From the NCBI RefSeq assembly GCF_034928825.1, contig NZ_JAYFUL010000010.1, positions 1 to 64,000 on the forward strand: a DNA stretch of 64,000 nt. The letters are read 5' to 3'. A model generated the notes under the pieces. It saw only the letters and a program-made list of their open reading frames with translations, searched no databases and was not told where the DNA came from. The position numbers and the translations under genes were made by a program. Source of the DNA: Arcicella aquatica. GTDB lineage: Bacteria; Bacteroidota; Bacteroidia; Cytophagales; Spirosomataceae. Shown in pieces: positions 1-9,449 of this stretch; position 1 is the first letter of the stretch; every line of letters begins with the position of its first letter.

Positions 1-231
1 CAATATGAATAAAATTGTATTTTTCAAATAAATCACCTCAATAAACATGAAAAATCCACCCAAAACATGAGTGGATTCTATTATAAATCAATATCGAAAA
101 ATAATTTTCAAGGGAAGCCAGGAGCAGTTAATAAAATATCCCTTGTTATTTTATAATCGTAATATATGAAATATTTAAACCCTACAAAACTTACTTAGAA
201 TAACTTCTTTTTTTGATACGACTAGTCTATC
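1..231. other. Gene-free left edge
   Basis: No gene is supported in this AT-rich stretch downstream of the DUF5703 glycosidase. It contains a 7-bp stem hairpin at 53-77, listed separately, and a second inverted pair with arms at about 110-116 and 139-145. The rest shows no recognisable signal. Confidence 0.5.
53..77 (-). terminator. Possible Rho-independent terminator of the DUF5703 gene block
   Basis: The arms at 53-59 and 71-77 are perfectly complementary over 7 bp. Read on the minus strand, the hairpin is followed by a run of T residues. It lies about 155 bases past the stop of the minus-strand glycosidase, so it may end the four-gene transcript. The stem is short, so confidence is limited. 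Confidence 0.4.
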
Positions 232-2529
232 CTACTCCATCACCACCAAATCACTCCTCCTAGCCTCAGGAATTACTATCAGCTTTTCAAGCTTCCCATT
301 TCTTACAATACCTTCAACCGTTGTATTATAGGGAGCATGTAGTTTGAATTGAGCATTCCATTCTTTTGGCCAAGCAGGTAATAGATAGATTTTTTTGCCA
401 TCTACTTGCATCAGCATTTCTTGCAAGCCAATCATTGCAGAACCACCCCAATTATGGTCAGGAGTCCAGTCGAAACCTGGTCCCCAAAATGTTGGGAAAC
501 GATGATTTGAGTCTTTGAATTTTTCTGTGGTAAGTTCTTGTGCTTCTTGAGTTAAACCTAATCGGGCGGCAAAAATACTATATTGTCGCCAACCAATATG
601 ACTTCTATATTTTTGTATATGTGGGTCTAAACGATAGGTATTGACAGCTACATCTAAATCGGGTTTTCCAATGCCATAAATTCCCCAAGGGAACACAGGA
701 TATAGTTGTGGGGCTTCTGAATTCTGTACCCTAGCCCAAGTTTGTGCAGGGGCAAGGGTTTTATGTCCTGCCATTTCCTGCAATGGAATCGGTGGAATGC
801 GTTTTAACATTCCTGTCCACTTTTCTTTTCTGGTACTATCTAAATATTTTCCAGGCAATTCAAGTACTCTTGTTAGAATCACTTTCAATGCCGAAATCAC
901 TGTTGTTGAATTGTAGGTCATTTTAAAGGTTTCGGCAGCAGAGCTTGGATAAAAAATATATTGCCCTTGCTCATCGAATGCTTTTACACCTCGTTTTTTT
1001 GCCAAAAGTTGATAATGTTCATCATAGAAAGTCAGACAACTTTCTATAAAAGGCACATATTCCGAAATATCCCTTCCTTCATACCGCTGTGTTTCTAGCA
1101 TCATCAAACAGAATTCCAACACAGTTTCCCATTCATATTCAAGCCAAGCATTGTATTCCATGCCTGCGTCATACCCTTCGGGACGCTTTATCCCATATTC
1201 AAAAATATTAGGTAGCCCAAAGTTTTCTATTTGTTCTGTAAAACAAGCCCCAGCATGATTCCAATAGACTTTACTTCGTAATTCTGCATTTTTCAGCGAA
1301 CGTAAGTAAAAATCAAATTGAGGTTTTAGCATATCAAAGTCTCCGCTTTTAAACATCGGAAAATACACTAATCGTTGGTTTTGTGCCGTCATCGTTCCGC
1401 CACCCCAGAGCCTAAAATCTACCGAAAAAGGATAGGTTTTATCAACATGAGCAGGATCAAAAGTAAACAATCCTCCATTGAATTTAGTCGGCCATTTCCC
1501 ATAAGCATTACAAGCTAATTGATAACGGAAAAGTTGGTAATTACGAGAAACCGTGCTGTCTTTTCCTTCAATATAAATATAGCTTCTCTCCCAAAAAGCC
1601 TTCCACCAAGCATTCGTTCTTTGTAAAGCTGTTTTGCTATTGGTTGTCGCATCTTTCAACACATCATCTAAGCCTTTTTGCCATTCCTCTAAGGTATTGG
1701 TCTGGGCAACATGCAAGGCAATGTCTATCTGCTGTGAACGAGTAGCTTTGATACTTTCAAGCGACCAAGCCTTAAAATCTGTATCTGCATATTTACCTAT
1801 CGAAGTATTTATAGCTTTCAGGTTTTTCCCAGTTATTATCCCTCCAAAAGTGTTGTTTTTGATAGGGTCAAATAGTTTGTCTTTTACCGTATTCATACCT
1901 TCCATTTTCACGGTATAATCGAAGATGTTCTCTACATCACTCCTATTCCTATGGTAGAAAAGTATGCTATTCCTTTGAAAATCTATATTGTCTTTAAAGG
2001 TGGTGACATCAAATTTTTGTTTGGTTTTATAGGAATTAGCTCTTAATTCTTTGGCATCTGTAATAAGATGGTCTTCATTTCGCCAAGATTCAAAAGAGGC
2101 TTTTATTTTAATGGCTTTTTCGCTCTGTAAATCTAAGTGTACTATTGGACGAAAAACATCTACCCATATTTTCAATAATGTTTTGCCTGCACTAATGCTG
2201 ACAAAGCCTTCTTCTAAATGTAATTCTTGTTTAAAATCAGAGGCATTAAAAGGATTGGATGATAATTGTAGACGAACTCGACCCAGTTTTAAAAAAGTAT
2301 TGTTCTCATCAAAAGTGCCACTTCTGGAAAGATATACCAATACATCTCCGTTTTCAACCCACACATTTAAACCGATGTCTCCACCGCCACAGGGCATTGA
2401 TTCAGAAGAGTTTTTACTCTGGCTATTCCAAACTACGTTGTACGCTTTTAGTTGTTTGTTTTGTGCTTTACTGCCAAAAAACAAACCTATCAAAACCAAT
2501 AAAAGGATACTTATTCTAATCTTATACAT
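232..2529 (-). CDS. DUF5703-domain glycoside hydrolase, (alpha/alpha)6-type
   Basis: This is a secreted glycosidase of the type that carries an N-terminal DUF5703 beta-sandwich followed by a six-hairpin catalytic region. The signal peptide spans about residues 1-22 and ends near SKAQ. The DUF5703 signature follows at about residues 33-75, with VVWNSQS, a Gly-rich MPCGGGDIGLN stretch and YLSRSGTFDENN. The C-terminal half has the aromatic-rich helices and the late GPGFDWTPDHNWGGSAMIGLQEML segment typical of GH95/GH65-like barrels. The ATG at 2527-2529 is the natural start because it gives a clean signal peptide. The gene is last in a minus-strand run after the NHL-repeat gene, with a 15-base gap. 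Its substrate is unknown. The link to GH95-like enzymes comes from fold-level motifs. Confidence 0.8.
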   Translation of the reverse strand: MYKIRISILLLVLIGLFFGSKAQNKQLKAYNVVWNSQSKNSSESMPCGGGDIGLNVWVENGDVLVYLSRSGTFDENNTFLKLGRVRLQLSSNPFNASDFKQELHLEEGFVSISAGKTLLKIWVDVFRPIVHLDLQSEKAIKIKASFESWRNEDHLITDAKELRANSYKTKQKFDVTTFKDNIDFQRNSILFYHRNRSDVENIFDYTVKMEGMNTVKDKLFDPIKNNTFGGIITGKNLKAINTSIGKYADTDFKAWSLESIKATRSQQIDIALHVAQTNTLEEWQKGLDDVLKDATTNSKTALQRTNAWWKAFWERSYIYIEGKDSTVSRNYQLFRYQLACNAYGKWPTKFNGGLFTFDPAHVDKTYPFSVDFRLWGGGTMTAQNQRLVYFPMFKSGDFDMLKPQFDFYLRSLKNAELRSKVYWNHAGACFTEQIENFGLPNIFEYGIKRPEGYDAGMEYNAWLEYEWETVLEFCLMMLETQRYEGRDISEYVPFIESCLTFYDEHYQLLAKKRGVKAFDEQGQYIFYPSSAAETFKMTYNSTTVISALKVILTRVLELPGKYLDSTRKEKWTGMLKRIPPIPLQEMAGHKTLAPAQTWARVQNSEAPQLYPVFPWGIYGIGKPDLDVAVNTYRLDPHIQKYRSHIGWRQYSIFAARLGLTQEAQELTTEKFKDSNHRFPTFWGPGFDWTPDHNWGGSAMIGLQEMLMQVDGKKIYLLPAWPKEWNAQFKLHAPYNTTVEGIVRNGKLEKLIVIPEARRSDLVVME

Positions 2530-2544
2530 TCTGATTCTTTCATT

Positions 2545-3654
2545 TTACACACGTGTCAGTTTTACAGGAGGTGTATGATTGGCATTCCATTGACAGATAT
2601 AAAGATTCTTGTCTTCGTCCACACACACATCATGTCCGTGCTGAAAAATAGCGTTGGCTTGTTGAAGCGTAGGTTGCAAGATACCATTTTTATATATTGG
2701 GGCTGTCCCTCCTGGGCTAGCTACCACTTTATTGTTCTTATCCAGAATCGTCACAAACCCAGAATCTCCTCCTAATTTTTGCCCATTAGCATCTTTCGAC
2801 CAGCATACGCCTGCATAAATATTTTCAGCATCAAGTACGGGGCGACACACATACATACCGGGCAAATCTACTCTTTTAATAAACTTTCCATCTAACGTAA
2901 AGAATTTAAAAGCATTTTCTTCTCTGGAAGTACAAATCAACACTGGATTATTCTTATCTCGTAAATCAATAGCAACACCATGCGCATTGTATAAATTATG
3001 CTCTTTATTAGCATTATGCTGTCCGCCAAAATGACGAATATATTGCCCTTTGCTATTATATTGAATGATATAGTCAGATCCATACCCATCGGCTACATAA
3101 ATATCACCGTTAGGTGCAACAGCCGTTTCTGTAGGCATAAAAGGCTCATTATCTTTATAAATACCTATCGTGCGTGGGTGACCAATCGTAAAAATTACCC
3201 GCCCATTTAAATCTGTTTTTAATACCTGTCCTACCTGAGCATTCCATTTACCTGTTTTGTCTTGATACCACCCACAGTCTACAATCAACAAAAAATCTTC
3301 TCCGCCTTCTTTGCTCAACGTCAAACCATGTCCCCCAGGAAAAGCCGTTCCCCAAAAATCCAACAACTTACCCGACTTATCAAAAATCAAAATATTATTT
3401 CTAATATCATCCCCCAACATAATCAATCGTCCTTTGCTGTCTTGTACCATTTCATGGCAATTGAAAAGTGGATTGGAGTTGGCACTAATTTTTGCCCAAG
3501 TTTTATCTACTTTATATTGATAGTCTCCATGACCAATGATTAATTCTTCGGTCTTTTTGTCTTTATGAAGAATAGAAAAACCAAAACTTGGGTTTGATAG
3601 GGTTGTTGCTGATACTAAAGCTGTATTTTTAATAAAATGTCTTCTGGTTGTCAT
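2545..3654 (-). CDS. Tat-exported NHL-repeat beta-propeller protein
   Basis: The product is predicted to be a six-bladed NHL-type beta-propeller exported folded through the Tat system. The N-terminus carries RRHFIKN followed by a short Ala/Thr-rich hydrophobic stretch, a typical twin-arginine signal. The body has repeated blade motifs such as GRLIMLGDDIRNNILIFDKSG, PNGDIYVADGYGSDYIIQYNSKGQYIRHFG and NLYICQWN. Related proteins are often annotated as peptidylglycine-amidating-lyase-like or generic NHL proteins, but the propeller alone does not prove catalysis. It lies 27 bases after the DUF1501 gene and 15 before the DUF5703 gene, which suggests co-transcription. It may bind a ligand or cofactor for the exported oxidoreductase-like partners, but this is a guess. 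Confidence 0.8.
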   Translation of the reverse strand: MTTRRHFIKNTALVSATTLSNPSFGFSILHKDKKTEELIIGHGDYQYKVDKTWAKISANSNPLFNCHEMVQDSKGRLIMLGDDIRNNILIFDKSGKLLDFWGTAFPGGHGLTLSKEGGEDFLLIVDCGWYQDKTGKWNAQVGQVLKTDLNGRVIFTIGHPRTIGIYKDNEPFMPTETAVAPNGDIYVADGYGSDYIIQYNSKGQYIRHFGGQHNANKEHNLYNAHGVAIDLRDKNNPVLICTSREENAFKFFTLDGKFIKRVDLPGMYVCRPVLDAENIYAGVCWSKDANGQKLGGDSGFVTILDKNNKVVASPGGTAPIYKNGILQPTLQQANAIFQHGHDVCVDEDKNLYICQWNANHTPPVKLTRV

Positions 3655-3681
3655 CGTATTTTAAATCCTGTATTATTCAAA

Positions 3682-5202
3682 TTAAGCTAATATATCTTTT
3701 ACAACTTTTCCATGAACATCAGTTAGGCGAAACCTTCTTCCTTGAAATTTATACGTCAGTCGCTCATGGTCAACACCCATTAAGTGCATTAATGTAGCTT
3801 GAAAATCATGTACATGCACAGGGTCTTTTATGATATTATAACTAAAATCATCTGTTTCTCCATAGCTCAATCCTGCTTTTACACCTGCACCAGCCATCCA
3901 CATGGTAAAACACCTTGGATGGTGGTCTCTGCCATAATCATTGGCACTGAGTTTCCCTTGAGAATATACTGTTCTACCAAATTCACCGCCCCAAATAACG
4001 AGGGTATCTTCTAACATTCCTCGTCTTTTCAAGTCTTTAATTAAGCCCGCTGTCGCTTGGTCAGTGCTTTTGCATTGCTGTGCTATTCCTTGCGGAAGTC
4101 CCCCGTGTTGGTCCCATCCTTGGTGATATAATTGTACAAATTTTACATCTTTCTCCAATAGCTTCCTTGCTAAAAGACAATTGGCTGCATACGTTCCTGC
4201 ATCTCGGCTATCAGCACCATATAAATCAAATACTTCGTCGGGTTCATCAGCGGTACTCATTACTTCTGGCACAGAGGTTTGCATGCGATATGCCATTTCG
4301 TATTGTGCAATTCTCGCTTCAACTTCAGGGTCGGCATAGGTGTCATTTTGTAACTTATTGAGTTTGGATAGATAATCCAACATCTCTTTTCTGTCTTTCC
4401 CATCATAACCTTCGGGGTCATTTAGGAATAAAACAGGGTCTTTGCCTGATCTAAATTGCACTCCTTGATGTTTGGACGGTAAAAAACCATTTCCCCACAG
4501 ACGTGCATAAAGTGGCTGGTCTTTTTGTCCATTTTTAGACACTAATACGATAAATGTTGGCAAATTTTGATTATCAGAACCAAGTCCATAACTTACCCAA
4601 GAGCCTATTGATGGTCTCCCAGGAAGTTGATTGCCTGTCTGAAAAAAAGTAATGGCAGGGTCATGATTGATGGCTTCTGAGTGAATAGATTTTATAATAC
4701 ATAGCTCATCCACCACGGCAGCAGTGTGTGGTAATAGTTCGCTCACCCAAGTTTGACTTTGTCCATGTTGATTAAATTTGAAGGCAGATGGCACCATCGG
4801 TAAAGCACTTTGGTTGGCACTCATACCTGTCAGACGTTGTCCTTTTCTAACAGAATCAGGTAAGTTTTGTCCTGCTAAATCAATCAGCTTAGGTTTGTAG
4901 TCAAAGGTTTCAAATTGCGACGGCCCGCCACTCATGAACAAATAAACTACCCTTTTGGCTTTAGGAGCAATATGTGGTAAAGCTTTTAGAATTTCTTCTT
5001 CCAGATTAGATGTCGTATTTTCTTTGACGCTCTTCTTAGGAGAATCAAAAAAACCACTTACGCCAGTCAACAAAGAGCCTACTGCTAACGAACCTAAACC
5101 CAAAGAGGTTTTAGTCAAAAAACTTCTTCTGTCTAATTTATCATGTAAATGATTGAATTCGGGCGTATGAAGCCTAAATTCTTCGTCGTGATGATGTGCC
5201 AT
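3682..5202 (-). CDS. DUF1501 (sulfatase-like) Tat-exported protein
   Basis: This is a DUF1501-family protein, a relative of the alkaline phosphatase/sulfatase fold that almost always pairs with DUF1549/DUF1553 proteins. The N-terminal DRRSFLTKTSLGLGSLA is a twin-arginine signal preceded by a His-rich cytoplasmic tail. Diagnostic segments include VVYLFMSGGPSQFETFDYKP near residue 90, NHDPAITFFQTG, the WDQHGG motif, VIWGGEFGRT and a late GRDHHPRCFTMWMAGAGVKAG. The gene starts three bases after the stop of the 8433-5206 gene, which supports an operon. The function of the family is not established biochemically. Such pairs are most abundant in Planctomycetes but recur in Cytophagales. Confidence 0.9.
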   Translation of the reverse strand: MAHHHDEEFRLHTPEFNHLHDKLDRRSFLTKTSLGLGSLAVGSLLTGVSGFFDSPKKSVKENTTSNLEEEILKALPHIAPKAKRVVYLFMSGGPSQFETFDYKPKLIDLAGQNLPDSVRKGQRLTGMSANQSALPMVPSAFKFNQHGQSQTWVSELLPHTAAVVDELCIIKSIHSEAINHDPAITFFQTGNQLPGRPSIGSWVSYGLGSDNQNLPTFIVLVSKNGQKDQPLYARLWGNGFLPSKHQGVQFRSGKDPVLFLNDPEGYDGKDRKEMLDYLSKLNKLQNDTYADPEVEARIAQYEMAYRMQTSVPEVMSTADEPDEVFDLYGADSRDAGTYAANCLLARKLLEKDVKFVQLYHQGWDQHGGLPQGIAQQCKSTDQATAGLIKDLKRRGMLEDTLVIWGGEFGRTVYSQGKLSANDYGRDHHPRCFTMWMAGAGVKAGLSYGETDDFSYNIIKDPVHVHDFQATLMHLMGVDHERLTYKFQGRRFRLTDVHGKVVKDILA

Positions 5203-5205
5203 TTT

Positions 5206-8200
5206 CTATCTTTTAGTTAAAGTAGCATCTGAATTTAAAATCGTATTGGTCACCAGAGTATTAGCGGCAATCAGCGAAGTATCTAACTTCTTATCCACTA
5301 CATACTGCCCCGCTTTCAATATTCCTTTTGCTTTTTGAGGATACTGTTGGAATTTAGCGCGTGACACACGTTGCAACTGGGCTAATAACGCTACCTCTTG
5401 GGGCTGTGGGGTTCTTCCTGTCAATTTTCGATAAATGTAAATGATTCCCTTATTTACATCGCCTATTTTAGCCATTTGCTCGCCCATTACTTTGCTTGCT
5501 TCCACGAAAGTTGGGTCATTCAACGTGACTAACGCTTGCAATGGCGTATTAGTTTTTTGTCTTCTTACCACACATGAACTTCGTGAAGTGGCATCAAAAG
5601 TAGCCAAAGTTGGATTCGGAACGGCTCTTTTTACAACCACATACAAACTCCTGCGATAAACAGATTTACCAGAATCTGCTTTATAAGTGGTATTATTAAT
5701 TTCCCAAAGTCCTTCTGGCTGATAAGGTTTTACGCTCTTTCCGCCAATAACAGGATTCAGCAATCCACTAGCCATCAGGGCATTGTCACGAATCATTTCG
5801 GCTGTCATTCTATTAACAGGGCCATGTGCTAACAACCGATTCTCTGGGTCTTTTTCTCGTGTTTCTTTATTGACACGAGAGTCCTGTCTATATGTTGCCG
5901 ACATTACAATTAGCTTATTGAGTTTTTTAACATCCCAACCCGACTTTCTGAACGTAATGGCTAACCAATCTAATAGTTTTGGGTGACTTGGCATTTCACC
6001 TTGGTTACCAAAATCTTCGGTTGTTTTTACTAAACCTACACCAAAGAAATTTTGCCAAAAACGATTCACCGCTACTCTTGCTGTCAGGGGATGGTCTTCA
6101 TGCGTAAGCCACTGCGCCAAACCGTAGCGATTTTTAGGTAAATCATCAGGATAAGCCAACACTGATTCGGGGGTATTCGGAAAAACCTCTTCCCCAAAAG
6201 CATCATAATTCCCTCGTAGTAAAATATGGGCTTTTTTAGGTTTTGGCATTTCTTGCATTACCATTAATTCTTCAATATTCTCAGTAGAATCAGCTAAAGT
6301 AGTTCGGAATTGTTCAAGGACTTTCCTTGAATGTTGTAAGGCTGGATAAATGGCTGATAGATAATAGGCTTTTAAAGATGATATTTCTGGAGCTGAAAGC
6401 TGATTGTTATTTTTAGTAGCAATTGTAGCCCAACTAGCTTTCTGGGCGAGTACATTTATTTCATAAGGACTTAGTACGCGATTATATACCGAAATATCAT
6501 CAACCTTTCCATTTTTGAAGCCTAGACCACGCCACCAACCTCCAATTTGCAAACCAGGTTGTATGGCAGTACGAAACAAAATATCTTTTTTCAACTGGTC
6601 TGTTTTAGTCTCCATACTCATTTCTTGCCCATTTTGGTATAGCTTAAAACCATTAGCTTTTGATGACCCATCATAGGTAATCGTCAACTGAATCCATTGA
6701 TTACGAAGAACAGGTTGTTTAGTAACTTTCGTAATGGCATCGGATGGTGCCGTATGAGCCATATTGAGTTCTAACTTATTGTCTTTCAAATACAAATGAT
6801 ACCCTCTGAAATTATACAGCCGTTCTGCTTGGCTCTTGTGTAAAATCACGCCTTCTTTCAATTCTTTTGGGATATTAACCCAAATGCCGACTGTAAAAGC
6901 TTGTGATTTACGAAAAACACCTACTTCAATCAAATCCAGAAAAACATCCCCATCCATCAGCATTGTTTTTCCTTTTGGTGTACTTTCAAAAACTGGTATA
7001 TCTCCCGTCTGCCCCGACTCCCTTCTCATCACGGCTACTTGCTTTGGGTTAACGGTATTTTTCAATGTGCCGTCTTCAAAAGTATAAAGTGCTTGCAAGC
7101 CTATTTTGGGAATACTTTCTTTAGCTAATGTTTTGTAGCTCTTATTGGTTAACCATTTCTGAAAACTACCGTCAGCCTCCCTGATTTGCTTATCAATTGT
7201 TTTTTCTTGTTGTGCAATTTTGGTATTGATAAAATGCAGTATCTGTTCCTGTCGCTTCGTTGGCAACATCATGGTGGGTGTGGGCAGGGCATCATCCCAC
7301 GAAATTTGTCCTGCTTCTTTTACATTGTTAAAAAAGCTAAACAACTGATAATAATTTTTCTGAGAAATAGGGTCATACTTATGATCATGACATTTGGCAC
7401 ACCCTACCGAAAGTCCTAAAAACGCATCTCCAAAAGTATTCGTCCTATCTATCACATATTCAGTTTGAAATTCTTCTTCAACGATACCACCTTCCATATT
7501 TTGTTGATGATTACGATTGAAGGCAGTAGCAATCATCATTTCTTTGGTTGGTTTAGGCATTAAGTCCCCTGCCAATTGCCAATGGACAAATTTGTCGTAA
7601 GGTAAATTTTTATTGAATGCACTAATCACAAAATCCCGATAAGGCGACATATCTCTCAATCTATCTACCGTATACCCATGCGAATCGGCAAAACGGGCTA
7701 AATCTAACCAATCAACCGCCATTTTCTCACCATAGTGTGGCGAATTCAACAAGCGGTTTACTTGTTTTTCATAAGCATTCGGAGAATTATCTTTCAAGAA
7801 AGCATCCATTTCTTGCACTGATGGTGGCAAGCCCGTTAAGTCGAGAGACAAACGACGTAGTAAAATTTCTTTAGAAGCTTCTTTGGAAGGACTTAGTTGT
7901 TCTTCTGCCAGCTTTTCTTGGATAAAATTATCAATAGGATTTTTCACCAATTCCTCGTTTTCTACTTCAGGTACATCAGTCATTACAGGTTTTACAAAAG
8001 CCCAGTGAGGTTTATATTCAGCTCCCTCTTTGATCCATTTAATCAATACCGCTTTTTCCTTGGCTGTCAAACTTAAATGCGATGAAGGTGTGGGCATTAC
8101 ATAATTGGGGTCGTCAGAAATAATCCTATGAAAGAATTCACTTTTTGCTAAATTCCCTGGATTAATCGCTACTTTATTGGGGTTTTCTGGCAAATCGGCA

Positions 8201-8433
8201 TAAGCAAATTCGGCTAAATCTAACCGTAAACCTGCTTTTTGTTTGGCTTTGTCTGGCCCATGGCAAGCAAAGCATTTATCCGAAAGAATGGGTTTTACAT
8301 GAATGTTATAATCTAGTTCTGCTGGGACTTCACGCATAGCTACCTCAACCTCTTCAGGTAATGTTGGCGAACATGAAAACAGCGCTAAACTCGCTAAGGA
8401 AATCAACAATATAAATATCCGTGTCATTATCAT
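5206..8433 (-). CDS. Lipoprotein with haem motifs, DUF1549, LamG and DUF1553 domains
   Basis: This is a large periplasmic or surface lipoprotein of the planctomycete-cytochrome type. The order is: signal with lipobox-like ALFSC; PSCyt1 region with CFACH near residue 55 and HG..K..AGLRLD; DUF1549 (about residues 160-370) with RFADSHGY and a second haem-binding CAKCH near residue 346; a LamG/concanavalin-like insert (about 450-670); and DUF1553 (about 760-1010) with NRFWQNFFGVGLVKTTEDFG and the SSCVVRRQKTNTPLQAL segment. The frame is open upstream to a TTG at 8445, but the first ATG (8431-8433) is preferred. Two CxxCH motifs suggest covalent haem c and electron transfer. The LamG insert suggests glycan binding. 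It heads the block shared with the DUF1501 partner. Confidence 0.9.
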   Translation of the reverse strand: MIMTRIFILLISLASLALFSCSPTLPEEVEVAMREVPAELDYNIHVKPILSDKCFACHGPDKAKQKAGLRLDLAEFAYADLPENPNKVAINPGNLAKSEFFHRIISDDPNYVMPTPSSHLSLTAKEKAVLIKWIKEGAEYKPHWAFVKPVMTDVPEVENEELVKNPIDNFIQEKLAEEQLSPSKEASKEILLRRLSLDLTGLPPSVQEMDAFLKDNSPNAYEKQVNRLLNSPHYGEKMAVDWLDLARFADSHGYTVDRLRDMSPYRDFVISAFNKNLPYDKFVHWQLAGDLMPKPTKEMMIATAFNRNHQQNMEGGIVEEEFQTEYVIDRTNTFGDAFLGLSVGCAKCHDHKYDPISQKNYYQLFSFFNNVKEAGQISWDDALPTPTMMLPTKRQEQILHFINTKIAQQEKTIDKQIREADGSFQKWLTNKSYKTLAKESIPKIGLQALYTFEDGTLKNTVNPKQVAVMRRESGQTGDIPVFESTPKGKTMLMDGDVFLDLIEVGVFRKSQAFTVGIWVNIPKELKEGVILHKSQAERLYNFRGYHLYLKDNKLELNMAHTAPSDAITKVTKQPVLRNQWIQLTITYDGSSKANGFKLYQNGQEMSMETKTDQLKKDILFRTAIQPGLQIGGWWRGLGFKNGKVDDISVYNRVLSPYEINVLAQKASWATIATKNNNQLSAPEISSLKAYYLSAIYPALQHSRKVLEQFRTTLADSTENIEELMVMQEMPKPKKAHILLRGNYDAFGEEVFPNTPESVLAYPDDLPKNRYGLAQWLTHEDHPLTARVAVNRFWQNFFGVGLVKTTEDFGNQGEMPSHPKLLDWLAITFRKSGWDVKKLNKLIVMSATYRQDSRVNKETREKDPENRLLAHGPVNRMTAEMIRDNALMASGLLNPVIGGKSVKPYQPEGLWEINNTTYKADSGKSVYRRSLYVVVKRAVPNPTLATFDATSRSSCVVRRQKTNTPLQALVTLNDPTFVEASKVMGEQMAKIGDVNKGIIYIYRKLTGRTPQPQEVALLAQLQRVSRAKFQQYPQKAKGILKAGQYVVDKKLDTSLIAANTLVTNTILNSDATLTKR

Positions 8434-8454
8434 AAAATTGGGCAAACAATCTTA

Positions 8455-8462
8455 CAAATGTA
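8455..8462 (-). promoter_or_regulatory. Possible -7 element for the DUF1549/DUF1553 operon
   Basis: Read on the minus strand this octamer is TACATTTG, a match to the Bacteroidota TAnnTTTG consensus, about 22 bases ahead of the ATG at 8433. No well-spaced -33 TTTG was found. The divergent AraC-family gene starts 105 bases away, so the shared spacer may hold its operator. Confidence 0.35.
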
Positions 8463-8567
8463 TAATACAATATATTATTAATATTATACAAAACTGACCA
8501 ATATTTTCACAAATCCGACTTTTATTAATAGCTTTATGGTTATTATAGCTCTCTTAAAATACTAAAT

Positions 8568-9446
8568 ATGCTTAGGAAATCATTGAAAAACACATTTTCG
8601 CTATTGAATGCAGATTATGTGCAATTGAACAAAAATTGGAATTTTAAACATGTAATTAGTCCATTTTACAGAATGTATTTGATAGACGAGGGACAAGGTA
8701 TACTTTTTAATGCGCATGAGTCACAAACACTAGAACCTAATTATTTGTATTTAATTCCAAGTTTTACGGTTTGCAATTATCAATGTGACCGTTTTCTTAG
8801 CCAATATTATATACAATTTATTGAAGAATCCATCGACGGGAATGCCCTATTTTCAAACCATCAAAAAATCATCAAAGTACCTGCTCAAACGATAGATGTT
8901 GAGCATTTCAAAAGAATATTAGCATTGAATAAAGGAAGAGGATTGACGCAATCAAACGACCCTAGAGATTATGAAAAACATCCTATCCTGCAATCGTTCA
9001 AACAAATGAACGAAGCCTTGGATGCCTCGGCATTGATGGAAACGCAGGGAATTATTATGCAGTTGCTTTCACGATTTATGACCAAGGAGTATTTCGATAT
9101 TGAAGAAAAAAATGTAATTCCCTCTAAAATATTAGAGTCCATCAATTACATACAAACGCATCTTGATAATAGCTTGACAGTAGAACATTTGGCAGATAGA
9201 GCGAATTTAAGTCCCGATTATTTTTCAAGAATTTTCAATGAAAATACAGGAGAAAGACCTTTGAGTTATATTCAATACAAGCGAATAGAAAGAGCTCAGT
9301 TGCTGATGATTACAACTGAGCTCTCGATGAATGATATTGCTATCAAAACAGGATTTGAAAGTCTTTCTTATTTTTCTAGGATATTCAAACAAGTTATTCA
9401 ACAAACGCCTAGTGAATACAAAAAGAACAATCGGGTGATATATTAA
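8568..9446 (+). CDS. AraC-family transcriptional regulator
   Basis: This is a transcription factor with an N-terminal cupin-like ligand-sensing domain (about residues 20-160, including the cupin-type YLIDEGQGILF...YLYLIPSF stretch). The C-terminal AraC domain (about residues 190-288) has two helix-turn-helix units: SLTVEHLADRANLSPDYFSRIF and the second motif containing DIAIKTGFESLSYFSRIFKQ. It has no membrane segment, so it is a cytoplasmic one-component regulator. It is transcribed divergently from the DUF1549/DUF1553 operon across a 134-base spacer, which makes that operon its likely target. Its stop lies 3 bases from the end of the convergent PepSY gene, so it has little room for a terminator. 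The effector is probably a sugar, by family precedent only. Confidence 0.92.
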   Translation: MLRKSLKNTFSLLNADYVQLNKNWNFKHVISPFYRMYLIDEGQGILFNAHESQTLEPNYLYLIPSFTVCNYQCDRFLSQYYIQFIEESIDGNALFSNHQKIIKVPAQTIDVEHFKRILALNKGRGLTQSNDPRDYEKHPILQSFKQMNEALDASALMETQGIIMQLLSRFMTKEYFDIEEKNVIPSKILESINYIQTHLDNSLTVEHLADRANLSPDYFSRIFNENTGERPLSYIQYKRIERAQLLMITTELSMNDIAIKTGFESLSYFSRIFKQVIQQTPSEYKKNNRVIY

Positions 9447-9449
9447 TTT

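Noticed and set aside
2051..2578. A 175-codon plus-strand frame opposite the DUF5703 glycosidase
   Set aside because: It lies antisense to a well-supported gene and has no recognisable domain, so it is a shadow frame.
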